Assembly (NCBI GenBank): GCA_949293185.1
Contig: CASFCQ010000022.1
Span: 1 to 55,009 of the forward strand
Length of the DNA stretch: 55,009 nt
Direction of reading: 5' to 3'
From: an uncultured bacterium
GTDB taxonomy: Bacteria; Cyanobacteriota; Vampirovibrionia; Gastranaerophilales; Gastranaerophilaceae
Shown: positions 16,568 to 25,011 of the stretch, one piece after another
Numbering within the stretch: position 1 is the stretch's first letter
Layout: each line of letters begins with the position of its first letter
The notes under the pieces: generated by a model
Told to the model about the DNA's origin: nothing
What the model saw: the letters and a program-made list of their open reading frames with translations, nothing else
Databases searched by the model: none
Translations under genes and position numbers: made by a program

Positions 16568-17842
16568 TTACTTGCAGCTGCAGCAGTTTAAACCTGCCTG
16601 CTCTTTTAATTTAGCAGCCTTGTCTGTATGTTCCCACGGAACATCTATATCTGTTCTGCCCATATGACCGTATGCAGCAAGCAGCTGATAGAATTTGCCG
16701 CCGTTTTTAGCAGGCAAACCTCTCAGGTCAAACTGTTTGATGATTGCAGCAGGTCTGAGGTCAAAGTTTTCCTGAACAAGGTTAGAAATTTCATCGTCTG
16801 TGATAACACCTGTACCGAAAGTATCAACCATAACGGAAACAGGCTGTGCAACACCGATAGCGTAACCGAGTTCAACCTCGCATTTTTGGGCAAGACCTGC
16901 AGCTACGATGTTTTTAGCAACATAACGTGCGGCATAAGCAGCAGAACGGTCTACTTTTGTAGGATCTTTGCCGGAGAATGCGCCGCCGCCGTGACGAGAA
17001 TAACCGCCGTATGTATCTACGATGATTTTTCTTCCTGTCAAACCAGCATCGCCCTGAGGACCGCCGATTACGAATCTGCCTGACGGGTTGATTAAGTATT
17101 TTGTATTTGCATCAGGTTTGATAGCATCGTTTTCAAATACAGGATTGATAACTTTTTCGATTAAATCCTGTCTGATGATTTCCTGAACTTCTTTGTTGTC
17201 GGAAACGCCTTTGATTTCAGGGTCGTGTTGTGTTGAAAGAACGATAGTATCGATTCTTGACGGTCTGCCGTCAACGTATTCAACAGTAACCTGAGATTTT
17301 CCGTCCGGTCTTAAATATCCTAAAGAACCGTTTTTTCTGACTTGAGCAAGTCTGTAAGCCAGTCTGTGTGCAAGGCTGATAGGCAGAGGCATAAGTTCCG
17401 GAGTTTCGTCACATGCAAAACCGAACATAATACCCTGGTCGCCTGCGCCAACGTTTTCTGTTTCTGAAGCAGATGTATCAGAATGGTCGTTTCGTGATTC
17501 GAGGGCTTTGTTTACGCCGCCTGCGATATCTGTAGACTGTTCGTCAATAGATGTCAAGACAGCACAGTTTTTGTAATCAAAACCGCCGCCTTCAGCACCT
17601 GCATAACCGATATTTTTAATAGTATTTCTTACTACTGCGGGGATATCCACGTAGCAGTCGGATGTAATTTCTCCGCAAACAAGAGCCATACCTGTTGTTA
17701 CAGTAGTTTCTGCAGCTACTCTGGAGCTTTTGTCTTTTGTAAGAAATTCATCCAAAATTGCGTCAGAAATCTGGTCGCACACTTTATCCGGGTGACCTTC
17801 TGTTACAGATTCTGACGTAAAAAGAAATCTTTTTGATGTCAT
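16568..17842 (-). CDS. metK: S-adenosylmethionine synthetase
   Basis: Cytosolic MetK, 424 residues, making SAM from methionine and ATP. Key motifs are [55 protein letters not shown] and [20 protein letters not shown]. It is some 30 residues longer than the E. coli type because of an insertion before GAGDQG ([20 protein letters not shown]) and a short Cys tail (NCCSCK). Cyanobacterial MetKs have a similar length. ATG 17842 follows AAGGAAAGGG, which is part of the structured leader at 17843-17934. The gene appears monocistronic, with its own terminator. Confidence 0.97.
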   Translation of the reverse strand: MTSKRFLFTSESVTEGHPDKVCDQISDAILDEFLTKDKSSRVAAETTVTTGMALVCGEITSDCYVDIPAVVRNTIKNIGYAGAEGGGFDYKNCAVLTSIDEQSTDIAGGVNKALESRNDHSDTSASETENVGAGDQGIMFGFACDETPELMPLPISLAHRLAYRLAQVRKNGSLGYLRPDGKSQVTVEYVDGRPSRIDTIVLSTQHDPEIKGVSDNKEVQEIIRQDLIEKVINPVFENDAIKPDANTKYLINPSGRFVIGGPQGDAGLTGRKIIVDTYGGYSRHGGGAFSGKDPTKVDRSAAYAARYVAKNIVAAGLAQKCEVELGYAIGVAQPVSVMVDTFGTGVITDDEISNLVQENFDLRPAAIIKQFDLRGLPAKNGGKFYQLLAAYGHMGRTDIDVPWEHTDKAAKLKEQAGLNCCSCK

Positions 17843-17934
17843 TTTGTTATGTTCCCTTTCCTTACGGTGGTGGCACCGCTTATTATACCCGGGTGACTCT
17901 CCGGGATTAGGAACATGTTAAATCAAAGGAAAAT
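17843..17934 (-). promoter_or_regulatory. Structured metK leader, candidate SAM-responsive RNA
   Basis: Read on the minus strand, the leader can fold as a three-way junction. P1 is GUUCC (17914-17910) with GGAAC (17855-17851). P2 is CCCGG (17905-17901) with CCGGG (17892-17888) around an 8-nt loop. P3 is CGGUG (17878-17874) with CACCG (17869-17865) around a CCAC loop. The P1 3' strand overlaps the AAGGG ribosome site. An upstream UUUCCUU (17933-17927) is complementary to AAGGAAA (17862-17856), which would create a pseudoknot. The position before metK suggests SAM control. It matches no SAM class I recall; not tested. Confidence 0.5.
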
Positions 17935-18122
17935 CAGGGTCAAACAATGGAATAAACACATTTACATAGCTTAATCAATTGAAGCTTTTTAAACTTTTTT
18001 ATTCTGCCGGTTCAGAAATGAAATTGTTAATTTTTGGTTAAAAAACAAAGAACGATTAAAAAACAGAGCAATAATATAGGTGTTGAGAGAAAAGATAAAT
18101 AAGTAACCGAAAGGAGAACATT

Positions 18123-18578
18123 ATGAGATTTTTAATAAAGAAAACACCTGATACATTTTTAAAATCAGTTAATGATGAAATCAGTTCAATACTTAACAGA
18201 AACTTTGGCAATTTGTATCCTGAATACGGTTTTTCCGAAGATGCGGACAAATTGATGATGCCTGTCGAAATTAAAGAAAAAGAAGACCGTTTTGAAATCA
18301 AAGCCGAGCTTCCGGGCGTTAAAAAAGAAGATTTAGACATAGATATGGATAAATCACACATCACTATTAACGCTAAAAAAGAAGAAGAAAGAGAAGAAAA
18401 CTCCAAGACTTATAAAAAATCAGAATTTCAATATGGTGAATTTTCAAGAACAGTTTACTTCTCTGAAGAGATTGATACTGAAAATACAAAAGCAAAACTT
18501 GAACATGGTGTTTTAAGAATCGAAGCACCTAAAATGAAAAAAGAAAACAATAACAACAAAAAACTTGTTGTAGAGTAA
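18123..18578 (+). CDS. Small heat shock protein (Hsp20/alpha-crystallin)
   Basis: A 151-residue cytosolic holdase chaperone that keeps unfolding proteins soluble under stress. The alpha-crystallin domain covers about residues 40-140: VEIKEKEDRFEIKAELPGVKKEDLDIDMD, then ITINAKKEEE and the GVLRIEAPK strand. The N-terminal arm is short (about 40 residues). ATG follows AAAGGAG. The upstream 280 nt, shared with divergent metK, show no CIRCE element. The gene is monocistronic with a clear terminator. Confidence 0.93.
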   Translation: MRFLIKKTPDTFLKSVNDEISSILNRNFGNLYPEYGFSEDADKLMMPVEIKEKEDRFEIKAELPGVKKEDLDIDMDKSHITINAKKEEEREENSKTYKKSEFQYGEFSRTVYFSEEIDTENTKAKLEHGVLRIEAPKMKKENNNNKKLVVE

Positions 18579-18606
18579 TTTATTAATCTATCCATAAGAG
18601 TAAACC

Positions 18607-18638
18607 AAAACCCTGCCTTATTTAAGGCGGGGTTTTTT
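18607..18638 (+). terminator. Intrinsic terminator after hsp20
   Basis: The stem AAAACCC-t-GCCTTA pairs with TAAGGC-GGGGTTTT and ends in six T. It lies 30 nt after the hsp20 stop. Confidence 0.9.
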
Positions 18639-18730
18639 ATTGGTGAATTGATAATCTTATGGGGAAATGGCAAAAAGTCTGCCATTGCAGCCAAGCAAGG
18701 TATGAGCATTTCAACAACAAATAACCAGAT

Positions 18731-20098
18731 TTAATTATTCAAACTATGTATAGGTGCAGGGATTCTGCCGCCGCGTTGTACAAATTTGCTCGAAGAAAGT
18801 GTGTTAACGTTCATAACAGGCGCTTCTCCAAGCAGCCCGCCGAACACAACTTTGTCGCCGGCTTTTTTATTCGGCGCGGGAATAATCCTCACCGCGGTAG
18901 TCTTTTTGTTTATCATACCTATTGCCATTTCGTCCGCTATTATCCCGGAAATCGTATCAGCCGGCGTGTCACCCGGAATGGCTATCATATCCAACCCTAC
19001 AGAACAAACAGAGGTCATTGCCTCGAGTTTGTCAAAAGTTAAACAACCTTTTGAAGCTGCCTCTATCATGCCTGCATCCTCGGAAACCGGTATAAAAGCA
19101 CCCGACAGTCCGCCGACGTGGGAGCTTGCCATAATTCCGCCTTTTTTAACGGCATCGTTTAACATAGCAAGCGCTGCTGTTGTTCCGTGAGCGCCGGCAT
19201 GTTCAAGTCCCATTGCCTGAAAAATTCCGGCAACGCTGTCGCCTATTTCCGGTGTCGGAGCTAAAGAAAGGTCGATTATACCGAAAGGCAGGTTCATCCT
19301 CTGCGCCATTTCTCTGCCTACGAGTTCTCCTGTTGACGTAATTTTGAAAGCGATTTGTTTTATTTTGTTTGCCATATCGCTAAAGTTAGTACCTTCCGGC
19401 AGAGCTTCTATTGCGGCTCTTACAACCCCAGGGCCGGATACTCCGACGTTAAGCGCGCATTCAGGTTCTCCGTAGCCATGGAATGCCCCAGCCATAAAAG
19501 GATTATCCCCAGGCACATTGCAGAAGCAGACCAGCTTGGCTGCGCCTATACCGTCTTTGTCCGCTGTCAATTGAGCGGCTTTTTTAATAGTCTGACCCAT
19601 TTTTAAAACGCCGTCCATGTTTATGCCGGCTTTTGAGCTGGCAACGTTTACCGATGAACATATGCGTTCTGTTTGTTTAAGAGCTTCCGGAATACTTTCA
19701 ATAAGCGCAATATCACCGCGGGTGCAGCCTTTTTCCACTAATGCGCCGAAACCGCCTATAAAATTTACGCCGACATCTTTTGCAGCTTTATCAAGCATTT
19801 TTGCCAGATATACATAATCGTATTCTTTGCAGGATTCTCCTACAAGGGATATGGGGGTTACGGAGATTCTTTTATTTATTATAGGTATTGAATATTCTTC
19901 TTCTATCTCATTTGCCATTGCAACAAGATTTTTGGCGTATCGAATGATTTTTTCATAAATTTTTTCTCCGACAACTTTTACATCATTGTCACAGCAGTCA
20001 CGCAGGCTCAATGCCAGTGTAACAGTCCTTATATCAAGGTGATGCACACGAATCATGTCGATGGTTTCCAGTATAGAATCAGCGTTTATATAACTCAT
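18731..20098 (-). CDS. UPF0210 / PFL-family (DUF711) protein
   Basis: A 455-residue soluble protein of the UPF0210 family, related to the pyruvate formate-lyase fold by classification but of unproven function. Recognisable stretches are [27 protein letters not shown] at the N-terminus, [17 protein letters not shown] and [25 protein letters not shown]. The start at ATG 20098 has AGAGG upstream; the earlier start at 20110 lies in front of that site. It is 43 nt after the ACT-domain gene; this pairing recurs in many bacteria and implies a shared role, probably ligand control by the ACT protein. Confidence 0.9.
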   Translation of the reverse strand: MSYINADSILETIDMIRVHHLDIRTVTLALSLRDCCDNDVKVVGEKIYEKIIRYAKNLVAMANEIEEEYSIPIINKRISVTPISLVGESCKEYDYVYLAKMLDKAAKDVGVNFIGGFGALVEKGCTRGDIALIESIPEALKQTERICSSVNVASSKAGINMDGVLKMGQTIKKAAQLTADKDGIGAAKLVCFCNVPGDNPFMAGAFHGYGEPECALNVGVSGPGVVRAAIEALPEGTNFSDMANKIKQIAFKITSTGELVGREMAQRMNLPFGIIDLSLAPTPEIGDSVAGIFQAMGLEHAGAHGTTAALAMLNDAVKKGGIMASSHVGGLSGAFIPVSEDAGMIEAASKGCLTFDKLEAMTSVCSVGLDMIAIPGDTPADTISGIIADEMAIGMINKKTTAVRIIPAPNKKAGDKVVFGGLLGEAPVMNVNTLSSSKFVQRGGRIPAPIHSLNN

Positions 20099-20141
20099 TT
20101 TTCCTCTCAATTTTTAAAATTTTGTACAAAAGACATCACGT

Positions 20142-20432
20142 TTAGATATTATGCATTTTGTCAAAGATTTGTTTTTTTTGAACCCAGATTTCCATCTGGA
20201 GTTCTTCTCCTGCTTTTTGGAGCGCCTCTTTTATTTCTTTAAAAGATTTTTCCGCATTAGAAATATCGCCAAGCAAAAACATTACAAAATAATCCTGCAT
20301 GATTGTTTGTTTTATATCTTCGATATTAACTTTGTAATCTGCTAAAACATTGGCAACTTTGGCTACAATACCGATTCTGTCCACGCCTGAAACAGTTATT
20401 ATTATTTTATTTTCGGATCTGTTTTCTTGCAT
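20142..20432 (-). CDS. ACT domain protein (UPF0237 type)
   Basis: A 96-residue single ACT domain: KIIITVSGVDRIGIVAKVANVLADYKVNIEDIKQTIMQDYF is the beta-alpha-beta core with the DRxGIVAKV ligand turn. ACT domains bind small molecules, often amino acids, as dimers. The partner is very likely the UPF0210 protein encoded immediately downstream. An extra charged C-terminal helix (KKQIFDKMHNI) is present. No other domain is attached. The ligand is unknown. Confidence 0.92.
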   Translation of the reverse strand: MQENRSENKIIITVSGVDRIGIVAKVANVLADYKVNIEDIKQTIMQDYFVMFLLGDISNAEKSFKEIKEALQKAGEELQMEIWVQKKQIFDKMHNI

Positions 20433-20476
20433 TGTTTTTCCTCAATTTAATTATGTGCAATATAATAATATCTTAT

Positions 20477-21199
20477 TTAATAAATTAAGTCACCGCTGTA
20501 GATGATTTTTTCTTTATTTTGAGCGTCAGTGACTATTAAATTTCCCTGATTATCAATGGTTTTTGCTGTATATTTTTCCCTTTTATCGTTATCTCTTGGT
20601 TGTATATAAACAGTTTTGCCCAAAAAGTCCGTATATCTTAAATAGTCATCTTTAAAATATTCAAACCCGTTTTGTACAACGTTTTCATAATTTTCAAAAA
20701 AAGTTTTTAAAAGTTTTTGTAAAAATTCTTCTTTATTTATGTCATTGCCTGTTTCAATATTCAGTGAGGTAGCGGGTTTGTCGATATTTTCAATTGTTTT
20801 AGCGTCGCAGTTGAGATTGATGCCTATGCCGAGCACTGCTCCTGTCAATTTGTTGTTTTTGACTATTCCTTCGCTGAGTATGCCGCAAATTTTTTTGTTA
20901 TTTATTAAAACATCGTTGGGCCATTTAATCTGCGGTTGTACGTTGTAATCACCCAAAACTTTTGCCGCCGCAACACTCATATACTGGGTAAAATTAGGGA
21001 TATAGGTAATATTTTGCGGTTTTAAAATTAAGGACAAATAAATATTTTCGCAGTTTTTCGAAACCCACACACGATTGAACCTGCCTTTGCCGTGAGTCTG
21101 TTCATCAGCAATAATTGCTGTTTTGTCCTCTAAGGTGTCAAAATTGGTTTTGCCGTAGGTGTTTGTGGAGTCAATGCAAGCGAATTTTAAAAGTTTCAT
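20477..21199 (-). CDS. birA: Biotin--[acetyl-CoA-carboxylase] ligase, catalytic type
   Basis: A 240-residue biotin protein ligase that activates biotin as biotinyl-AMP and attaches it to the carboxyl carrier protein of acetyl-CoA carboxylase. The adenylate loop is HGKGRFNRVW. The biotin site includes IKWPNDVLINNKKICGILSE, followed by LGIGINLN. A C-terminal SH3-like domain completes it. It lacks the N-terminal DNA-binding domain of E. coli BirA, so it should not repress biotin genes. Its ATG overlaps the previous stop (TAATG). Confidence 0.92.
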   Translation of the reverse strand: MKLLKFACIDSTNTYGKTNFDTLEDKTAIIADEQTHGKGRFNRVWVSKNCENIYLSLILKPQNITYIPNFTQYMSVAAAKVLGDYNVQPQIKWPNDVLINNKKICGILSEGIVKNNKLTGAVLGIGINLNCDAKTIENIDKPATSLNIETGNDINKEEFLQKLLKTFFENYENVVQNGFEYFKDDYLRYTDFLGKTVYIQPRDNDKREKYTAKTIDNQGNLIVTDAQNKEKIIYSGDLIY

Positions 21200-21735
21200 T
21201 ATTTATCAACTCTTTTGCGCAGCATCAAAACAGAGCCCTGTTCATCATAGCAGGCGTTATCTACCCAGCGGCCGATGAGGTTTTGTTTTGCATCATACAT
21301 ATACTGTTCTTTTTCGGAAACAACATAAGTGGCATTTTTAAAAGCGCCGTATTTGTTGTACGCAACTGAGCGGTGGGGGTATTCGTTGTAAGGTTTGTTC
21401 AGTACGTCTACCTTAAAAAGAGAGCCTGTTTCACTGTAATAATAGTTATGATACGGGTCATTTGTATATCTCACGCCGTAAGTTCCGTCAGAAAACAATG
21501 CCAGATATCGATTCCCCACTTTGTGCACGCCGTTTTTCATCGACGTATAGTTTTCCATATAATTAGGGTCGGACCAGTAATCTCTAAATTCGTTTGGACC
21601 GAGAGCATAGTCTATATTATTAAAAGTTTCTTCTCTGGCGAGTTCTGCATTAATCTCTGCATTGCCCTGCAAAACCAGTGCCGATGCCGGTAACATTATA
21701 AAGAATGCAAGAATTGTTAATAAAAATTTTTTCAT
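21199..21735 (-). CDS. Secreted protein with MORN-like tyrosine-rich body, function unknown
   Basis: A 178-residue protein with a Sec signal peptide (KKFLLTILAFFIMLPASA, cleavage likely after SALA-like site). The mature part is rich in Tyr, Asn and Gly in short beta-type segments such as VGNRYLALFSDGTYGVRY and MYDAKQNLIGRWVD. These resemble loosely repeated strand-turn units, but I cannot call a named repeat. It overlaps birA by one base and so is translated from the same message. The start follows the rplT terminator hairpin by about 20 nt. Confidence 0.6.
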   Translation of the reverse strand: MKKFLLTILAFFIMLPASALVLQGNAEINAELAREETFNNIDYALGPNEFRDYWSDPNYMENYTSMKNGVHKVGNRYLALFSDGTYGVRYTNDPYHNYYYSETGSLFKVDVLNKPYNEYPHRSVAYNKYGAFKNATYVVSEKEQYMYDAKQNLIGRWVDNACYDEQGSVLMLRKRVDK

Positions 21736-21751
21736 AATTTAATAATATAAT

Positions 21752-21791
21752 AAAAATACTCCGAAAGTCACACACTAACGGAGTATTTTTT
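21752..21791. terminator. Bidirectional terminator after rplT
   Basis: The stem AAAAATACTCCG pairs with CGGAGTATTTTT around a 15-nt loop, with T-runs on both strands. It ends the rpmI-rplT transcript on the minus strand. Confidence 0.75.
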
Positions 21792-21819
21792 GTTAATCTT
21801 TTAAGATTTTTTTAATCTA

Positions 21820-21871
21820 ATGTCGGAGTGCCGCAGGCTTGTCGCAGCAGGCACAATTTTTTCTGACATTT
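21820..21871. repeat. Palindromic repeat-like hairpin downstream of rplT
   Basis: Outer arms TGTCGGA / TCTGACA and inner arms GTGCC / GGCAC enclose a GC-rich loop. On the minus strand it begins TGTCAGAAAAAATT, similar to the TGTCCGAGAAAAATT end of the 99-bp repeat, and GGAGTG recurs at the other end. It may be a remote or shortened member of that family. Confidence 0.4.
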
Positions 21872-21873
21872 TA

Positions 21874-22224
21874 TTAAGCTTTAGCCTTAGCAGTTTCAAC
21901 TATAACAGAGAAAGCTTCCGGTTCTCTTACTGCCATATCGGCAAGCATTTTTCTGTTAACCTGAATATCAGCTTTTTTAAGAGCGTTCATGAATTTAGAA
22001 TAGCTCAAACCGTGTTGTCTTACGGCTGCGTTGATTCTTACAATCCATAAACGGCGCATATTTCTTTTTCTGTTGCGTCTGTCTCTGTATTGATATTTAA
22101 GTTTTTTCATTACAGCAGTATTAGCAACTTTGAAGATTCTGCTTCTTGCGCCGATAAAGCCTTTAGCTAACTTTAATATTTTTTTGTGTCTTTTTCTTAA
22201 GACATTTCCGCGTTTTACTCTCAT
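21874..22224 (-). CDS. rplT: 50S ribosomal protein L20
   Basis: L20, 116 residues, the usual length. It is an early 23S rRNA-binding assembly protein, and in many bacteria it represses its own operon by binding the leader. The basic N-terminal arm ([29 protein letters not shown]) and the [22 protein letters not shown] signature are complete. It is 13 nt after rpmI. infC, normally first in this operon, is not in the window. Confidence 0.98.
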   Translation of the reverse strand: MRVKRGNVLRKRHKKILKLAKGFIGARSRIFKVANTAVMKKLKYQYRDRRNRKRNMRRLWIVRINAAVRQHGLSYSKFMNALKKADIQVNRKMLADMAVREPEAFSVIVETAKAKA

Positions 22225-22237
22225 TTTTTAACCTTCC

Positions 22238-22447
22238 TTATCTTGAATATTTTTTGTACGGTAATTCTCTTGAAACCAATTTTAAATTAGTTTCTGATAC
22301 TTCAGTCATGCCGGTCATTCTTCTTTTTCTGTCGGCAGACTTGTGTTGAAGCAGGTGTTTTTTACCTGAGGAAAGTCTCATGATTTTACCTGAAGCTGTC
22401 ACTTTGTAGCGTTTTGCAGCTGCGCGGTGTGTTTTCATTTTTGGCAT
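22238..22447 (-). CDS. rpmI: 50S ribosomal protein L35
   Basis: L35, 69 residues, with the standard MPKMKTHRAAAKRYKVTASGK start and LLQHKSADRKRRM signature. It is a small basic protein of the large subunit. The start is ATG 22447 with AAAGGAG upstream; a frame extending to 22465 would include the ribosome site itself. It is first in an rpmI-rplT pair behind a 120-nt leader that may carry autoregulation. Confidence 0.98.
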   Translation of the reverse strand: MPKMKTHRAAAKRYKVTASGKIMRLSSGKKHLLQHKSADRKRRMTGMTEVSETNLKLVSRELPYKKYSR

Positions 22448-22564
22448 AGTTTTTTCTCCTTTCAAAAGCCGGATTTACGGGTGATAAATCACTTTGAACC
22501 GCAATCCTGTTTAGTTTTACCGGATTACTATGACATGCCGTCCACAATAACCCTTTGTATCATT
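22448..22564 (-). promoter_or_regulatory. rpmI-rplT leader, possible ribosomal-protein control region
   Basis: The region between the promoter and rpmI has several self-complementary parts on the minus strand: GTGA-TTTA-TCAC, and AATCCGG occurring twice with GGATT between. L20-type autoregulation is known for this operon in other bacteria. The specific L20-binding fold is not demonstrated here. Confidence 0.35.
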
Positions 22565-22592
22565 ATTGTATGCGCAAAACAAAACCATGCAA
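22565..22592 (-). promoter_or_regulatory. Sigma-70-type promoter for rpmI-rplT
   Basis: On the minus strand TTGCAT (22587-22592) and TACAAT (22565-22570) are 16 nt apart, about 120 nt before rpmI. Confidence 0.65.
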
Positions 22593-22669
22593 GTATAGAA
22601 ATTGTTTTGCTGTTTAATTTTAATGTTTTTTAACATTGCGCTTTGTCCGGCTGAAAGCCGGCAAAAAAA

Positions 22670-23191
22670 TTAATCTTCGCTGATTGTACCGACAACATTA
22701 TAAGCATAACCGACAAGCGCACCTAACGCTGCACCCGGCAGGATAAAATGAGAATACGGTCTTGCTTGTTTTGCAGCATTTTTTATGTTGGCTATAGTGA
22801 TATTTTTAGACGCTTTCATCTGTGCTGCAAGGTCGTCAACCATAGCTTTTACACCGGTTTGAACCTCCTGAGGAGCTTTTTTAATGGCAGCTTTTGCATT
22901 TTTGAGCTGCTGGGAGGTGTTAGCTTTTGCTCTTTTTATAAATAATTTTAAAGTTTCGTTTTCTTTGTCTTTTTTCAACAAATCCTGAGCTTTTTCTATA
23001 ACATTTTTTTTGACAGCATTAACGTTATCTTCTTTCATAACGTCGGACTTGTTGAATACAAAATAGTCCATTTCCGGCTTGTAAACTGGAATAGCGTAAC
23101 GCAAGCCCAAGCCGACAGCGCCCCCGACTGCCATTGACGCGGGTATGCTTACGTTTTTAGGTTCTGTTGTTTTAATTACAGAAACTTGCAT
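22670..23191 (-). CDS. Small protein with two glycine-rich hydrophobic segments, function unknown
   Basis: A 173-residue protein. Hydrophobic Gly/Ala segments lie at about 17-33 (IPASMAVGGAVGLGLRYAIP) and 145-165 (FILPGAALGALVGYAYNVVG). They flank a charged, Lys/Ala-rich helical middle that looks amphipathic or coiled. It resembles small lineage-specific hypotheticals I associate with Melainabacteria, but I cannot name a family. It has a near-consensus promoter and a structured leader of its own, which suggests strong, controlled expression. No enzyme motif is present. Confidence 0.65.
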   Translation of the reverse strand: MQVSVIKTTEPKNVSIPASMAVGGAVGLGLRYAIPVYKPEMDYFVFNKSDVMKEDNVNAVKKNVIEKAQDLLKKDKENETLKLFIKRAKANTSQQLKNAKAAIKKAPQEVQTGVKAMVDDLAAQMKASKNITIANIKNAAKQARPYSHFILPGAALGALVGYAYNVVGTISED

Positions 23192-23242
23192 TAGTCTTTC
23201 CTATAATATCTCTTCTTAAAATTTTAATTAAATAGATAGAAT

Positions 23243-23280
23243 GTGAAACCCTTATGTATAAAGGTTTTTAAACCTTTCAC
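23243..23280 (-). promoter_or_regulatory. Leader with mutually exclusive hairpins
   Basis: The minus strand carries GTGAAA and TTTCAC at its ends. Inside, AAAGGTT can pair with AACCTTT, or ACCTTTAT can pair with ATAAGGGT; both use the same ACCTTT. It lies between the promoter at 23305-23333 and the ATG at 23191, so it will be in the mRNA leader. Confidence 0.4.
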
Positions 23281-23304
23281 CAAGCGTTATCTTAAATTTT
23301 TTAT

Positions 23305-23333
23305 ATTGTATCACTGCAATCAGGTTCTGTCAA
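23305..23333 (-). promoter_or_regulatory. Strong sigma-70 promoter for the 173-aa gene
   Basis: TTGACA (23328-23333) and TACAAT (23305-23310) are 17 nt apart on the minus strand, the closest consensus match in the window. It begins just after the amidase stop and gives a leader of about 105 nt. Confidence 0.8.
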
Positions 23334-23341
23334 CACTATAA

Positions 23342-24832
23342 TTAGTTAATCCCGTTAGTTTTAACAGAATTTAATAAATATTCTTTAATGCTGTCTCTGA
23401 TAGATTCTGCAGCTTTTTGACGGAAGTTTTCATCAAGCAGTAATTTATATTCTTCCGGATGAATCATATATGCAACTTCTATTAAAACAGATAATGGCAT
23501 GGTCGGACGCGTCATCACAAGACTGCGCATGCAGACACCGTCATCTTTTGTGCCGAGTTTTTTTGTAATAACATCTCTGAGTGTTTTAGCGAGTTCAACG
23601 GACTCTCTGTTGTAATAAAAAACCGAAGTTCCATGTTTTACATACGGGTCTGCTCCGTCCGCGAGTGCATTGGCATGTATACTTAAAGAAATCAATGCAT
23701 CAGACTCTTTAATCATTTTTATTCTGTCATATAAATGAACATCTGTGTCATCTTCTCTTGTTAAAAGAACCTTTGCTCCTTCATCTTCCAGAACTTTTTG
23801 CAATTTTTTTACAATATCAAGATTAATGTCTTTTTCTTTTTCGCCTGTAGGTCCTATTGCTCCTGCGTCATCAGCACCGTGCCCTGCATCAAGAAATACT
23901 GTTATGTTATTCAAGGGTTTTTCGATATCTATATCCGGAGCTTTTCTTATTTTTAAAACGAGAGTATTGCCTTCGTAGTAAGCTCTATAGCCCCATAGTT
24001 TGTTTTTTAATTCTATATAATATGTGGATGTCTTATCAGGGGCAACAGAATTAACCGTGAGGCTTTTTACATCTCCGCTTGTTTGAAAAAGCATTGTGTC
24101 TGCGGCATTTTTTTCCAGATTGTAAAGTTCCATTGTCAGACCGTTGTCTGTTTCAATAATTTTAAACGGAATTTGAAACGATAAATCAGTTTTGATATAG
24201 TTATACAGCTTGTCTTCTGACAATGATACCCGTGAAGCTGTTGCCAGCATTTTTTGATTTATTGTTGAATAGTTGACAACATTATCACTTTTTACCCAGG
24301 CATTTTCGCCGGGAGTCAGCGAAACTCTGTAATAATCGCCCTTTTTGCCGTTAATCATAAGCACTGTATCTTTAGCCAGATGTGTTATACGTTTTGCGTA
24401 TTCATCAGGTTGTGCTCTTAATGGTGTGTTATCTTTAAGAACTGTTGCATAAATAAATTTATCAGGAGCAAATTCTTCCAGTGCAGCCTGCATTGAAGCA
24501 GGAATTTCTTGAGGAACACGGTTTATTATATAAGTTACGGTATCGTGTGTTTTTTCGTTTTGCGAATCTATTTTGATTTCATTTTTACCGTCGTTTAGCG
24601 GCACAACCTGAACAAAAGAGCCGTTGTCGTGCACTTTTACATCTATATCGTTAATTTTTAATTTTGAGTCAGGAGAGGTGCTGCCGATTATAAACGTAGA
24701 AGCCGCACTAATATTAGTATTTTCTGTTTTAGGGTAAACTATCTGCAAAGCGTTTGAGTTTAGTGCATTTGTTACAAATACAAACGGCAATATAAGACTT
24801 GCATTTTTTAAAGCTTTATATAAATTTTTCAT
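23342..24832 (-). CDS. N-acetylmuramoyl-L-alanine amidase (Amidase_3) with SH3-like region
   Basis: A 496-residue exported cell-wall hydrolase that cuts the amide bond between muramic acid and the stem peptide, usually during daughter-cell separation. It has an N-terminal signal segment (LILPFVFVTNALNSNA), a beta-rich region, an SH3-like segment at about 140-195 (KDNTPLRAQPDEYAKRITHLAKDTVL), an AMIN-like stretch, and the zinc amidase domain at about 310-490. Zinc and catalytic residues are visible in DAGHGADDAG, KEKDINLD, SIHANA and LIEVAYMIHPEE. ATG 24832 follows GAGGAG; the longer frame to 24883 overlaps the promoter. Confidence 0.9.
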   Translation of the reverse strand: MKNLYKALKNASLILPFVFVTNALNSNALQIVYPKTENTNISAASTFIIGSTSPDSKLKINDIDVKVHDNGSFVQVVPLNDGKNEIKIDSQNEKTHDTVTYIINRVPQEIPASMQAALEEFAPDKFIYATVLKDNTPLRAQPDEYAKRITHLAKDTVLMINGKKGDYYRVSLTPGENAWVKSDNVVNYSTINQKMLATASRVSLSEDKLYNYIKTDLSFQIPFKIIETDNGLTMELYNLEKNAADTMLFQTSGDVKSLTVNSVAPDKTSTYYIELKNKLWGYRAYYEGNTLVLKIRKAPDIDIEKPLNNITVFLDAGHGADDAGAIGPTGEKEKDINLDIVKKLQKVLEDEGAKVLLTREDDTDVHLYDRIKMIKESDALISLSIHANALADGADPYVKHGTSVFYYNRESVELAKTLRDVITKKLGTKDDGVCMRSLVMTRPTMPLSVLIEVAYMIHPEEYKLLLDENFRQKAAESIRDSIKEYLLNSVKTNGIN

Positions 24833-24854
24833 AACACTCCTCGTATACTTTAAA

Positions 24855-24883
24855 ATTATTTCAAAAAACGCAATGTAGTGCAA
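24855..24883 (-). promoter_or_regulatory. Putative promoter for the amidase gene
   Basis: TTGCAC (24878-24883), 17 nt, AATAAT (24855-24860) on the minus strand, shortly before ATG 24832. Confidence 0.5.
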
Positions 24884-24902
24884 AAAGTTTAAAAAGCGAC
24901 AT

Positions 24903-24938
24903 AAAAAAATCAGGTTTGTTTTTAAACCTGATTTTTTT
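24903..24938. terminator. Terminator between lysS and the amidase gene
   Basis: The perfect stem AAATCAGGTTT/AAACCTGATTT has A/T runs on both sides and can end lysS transcription on the minus strand. Confidence 0.75.
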
Positions 24939-25011
24939 ATTAAAAATAATCTAATCTAGTGTCGCAGTTGCCGCCTCGAGCCTTCGAGCCGTCACTGCTC
25001 ACCTTTTCAAT

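Noticed and set aside
17864-17895. Plus-strand GGTGG-TGGCACCGC, similar to a T-box
   Set aside because: The downstream plus-strand gene is hsp20, not an amino acid or tRNA ligase gene, and no specifier loop is visible. It is the complement of the metK leader P3 hairpin.
18648-18734. Short frame with WGNGKKSAIAAKQGMS just before the UPF0210 stop
   Set aside because: Only 28 codons, no ATG or ribosome site, and it lies right after the hsp20 terminator. Possibly a gene remnant but unsupported.
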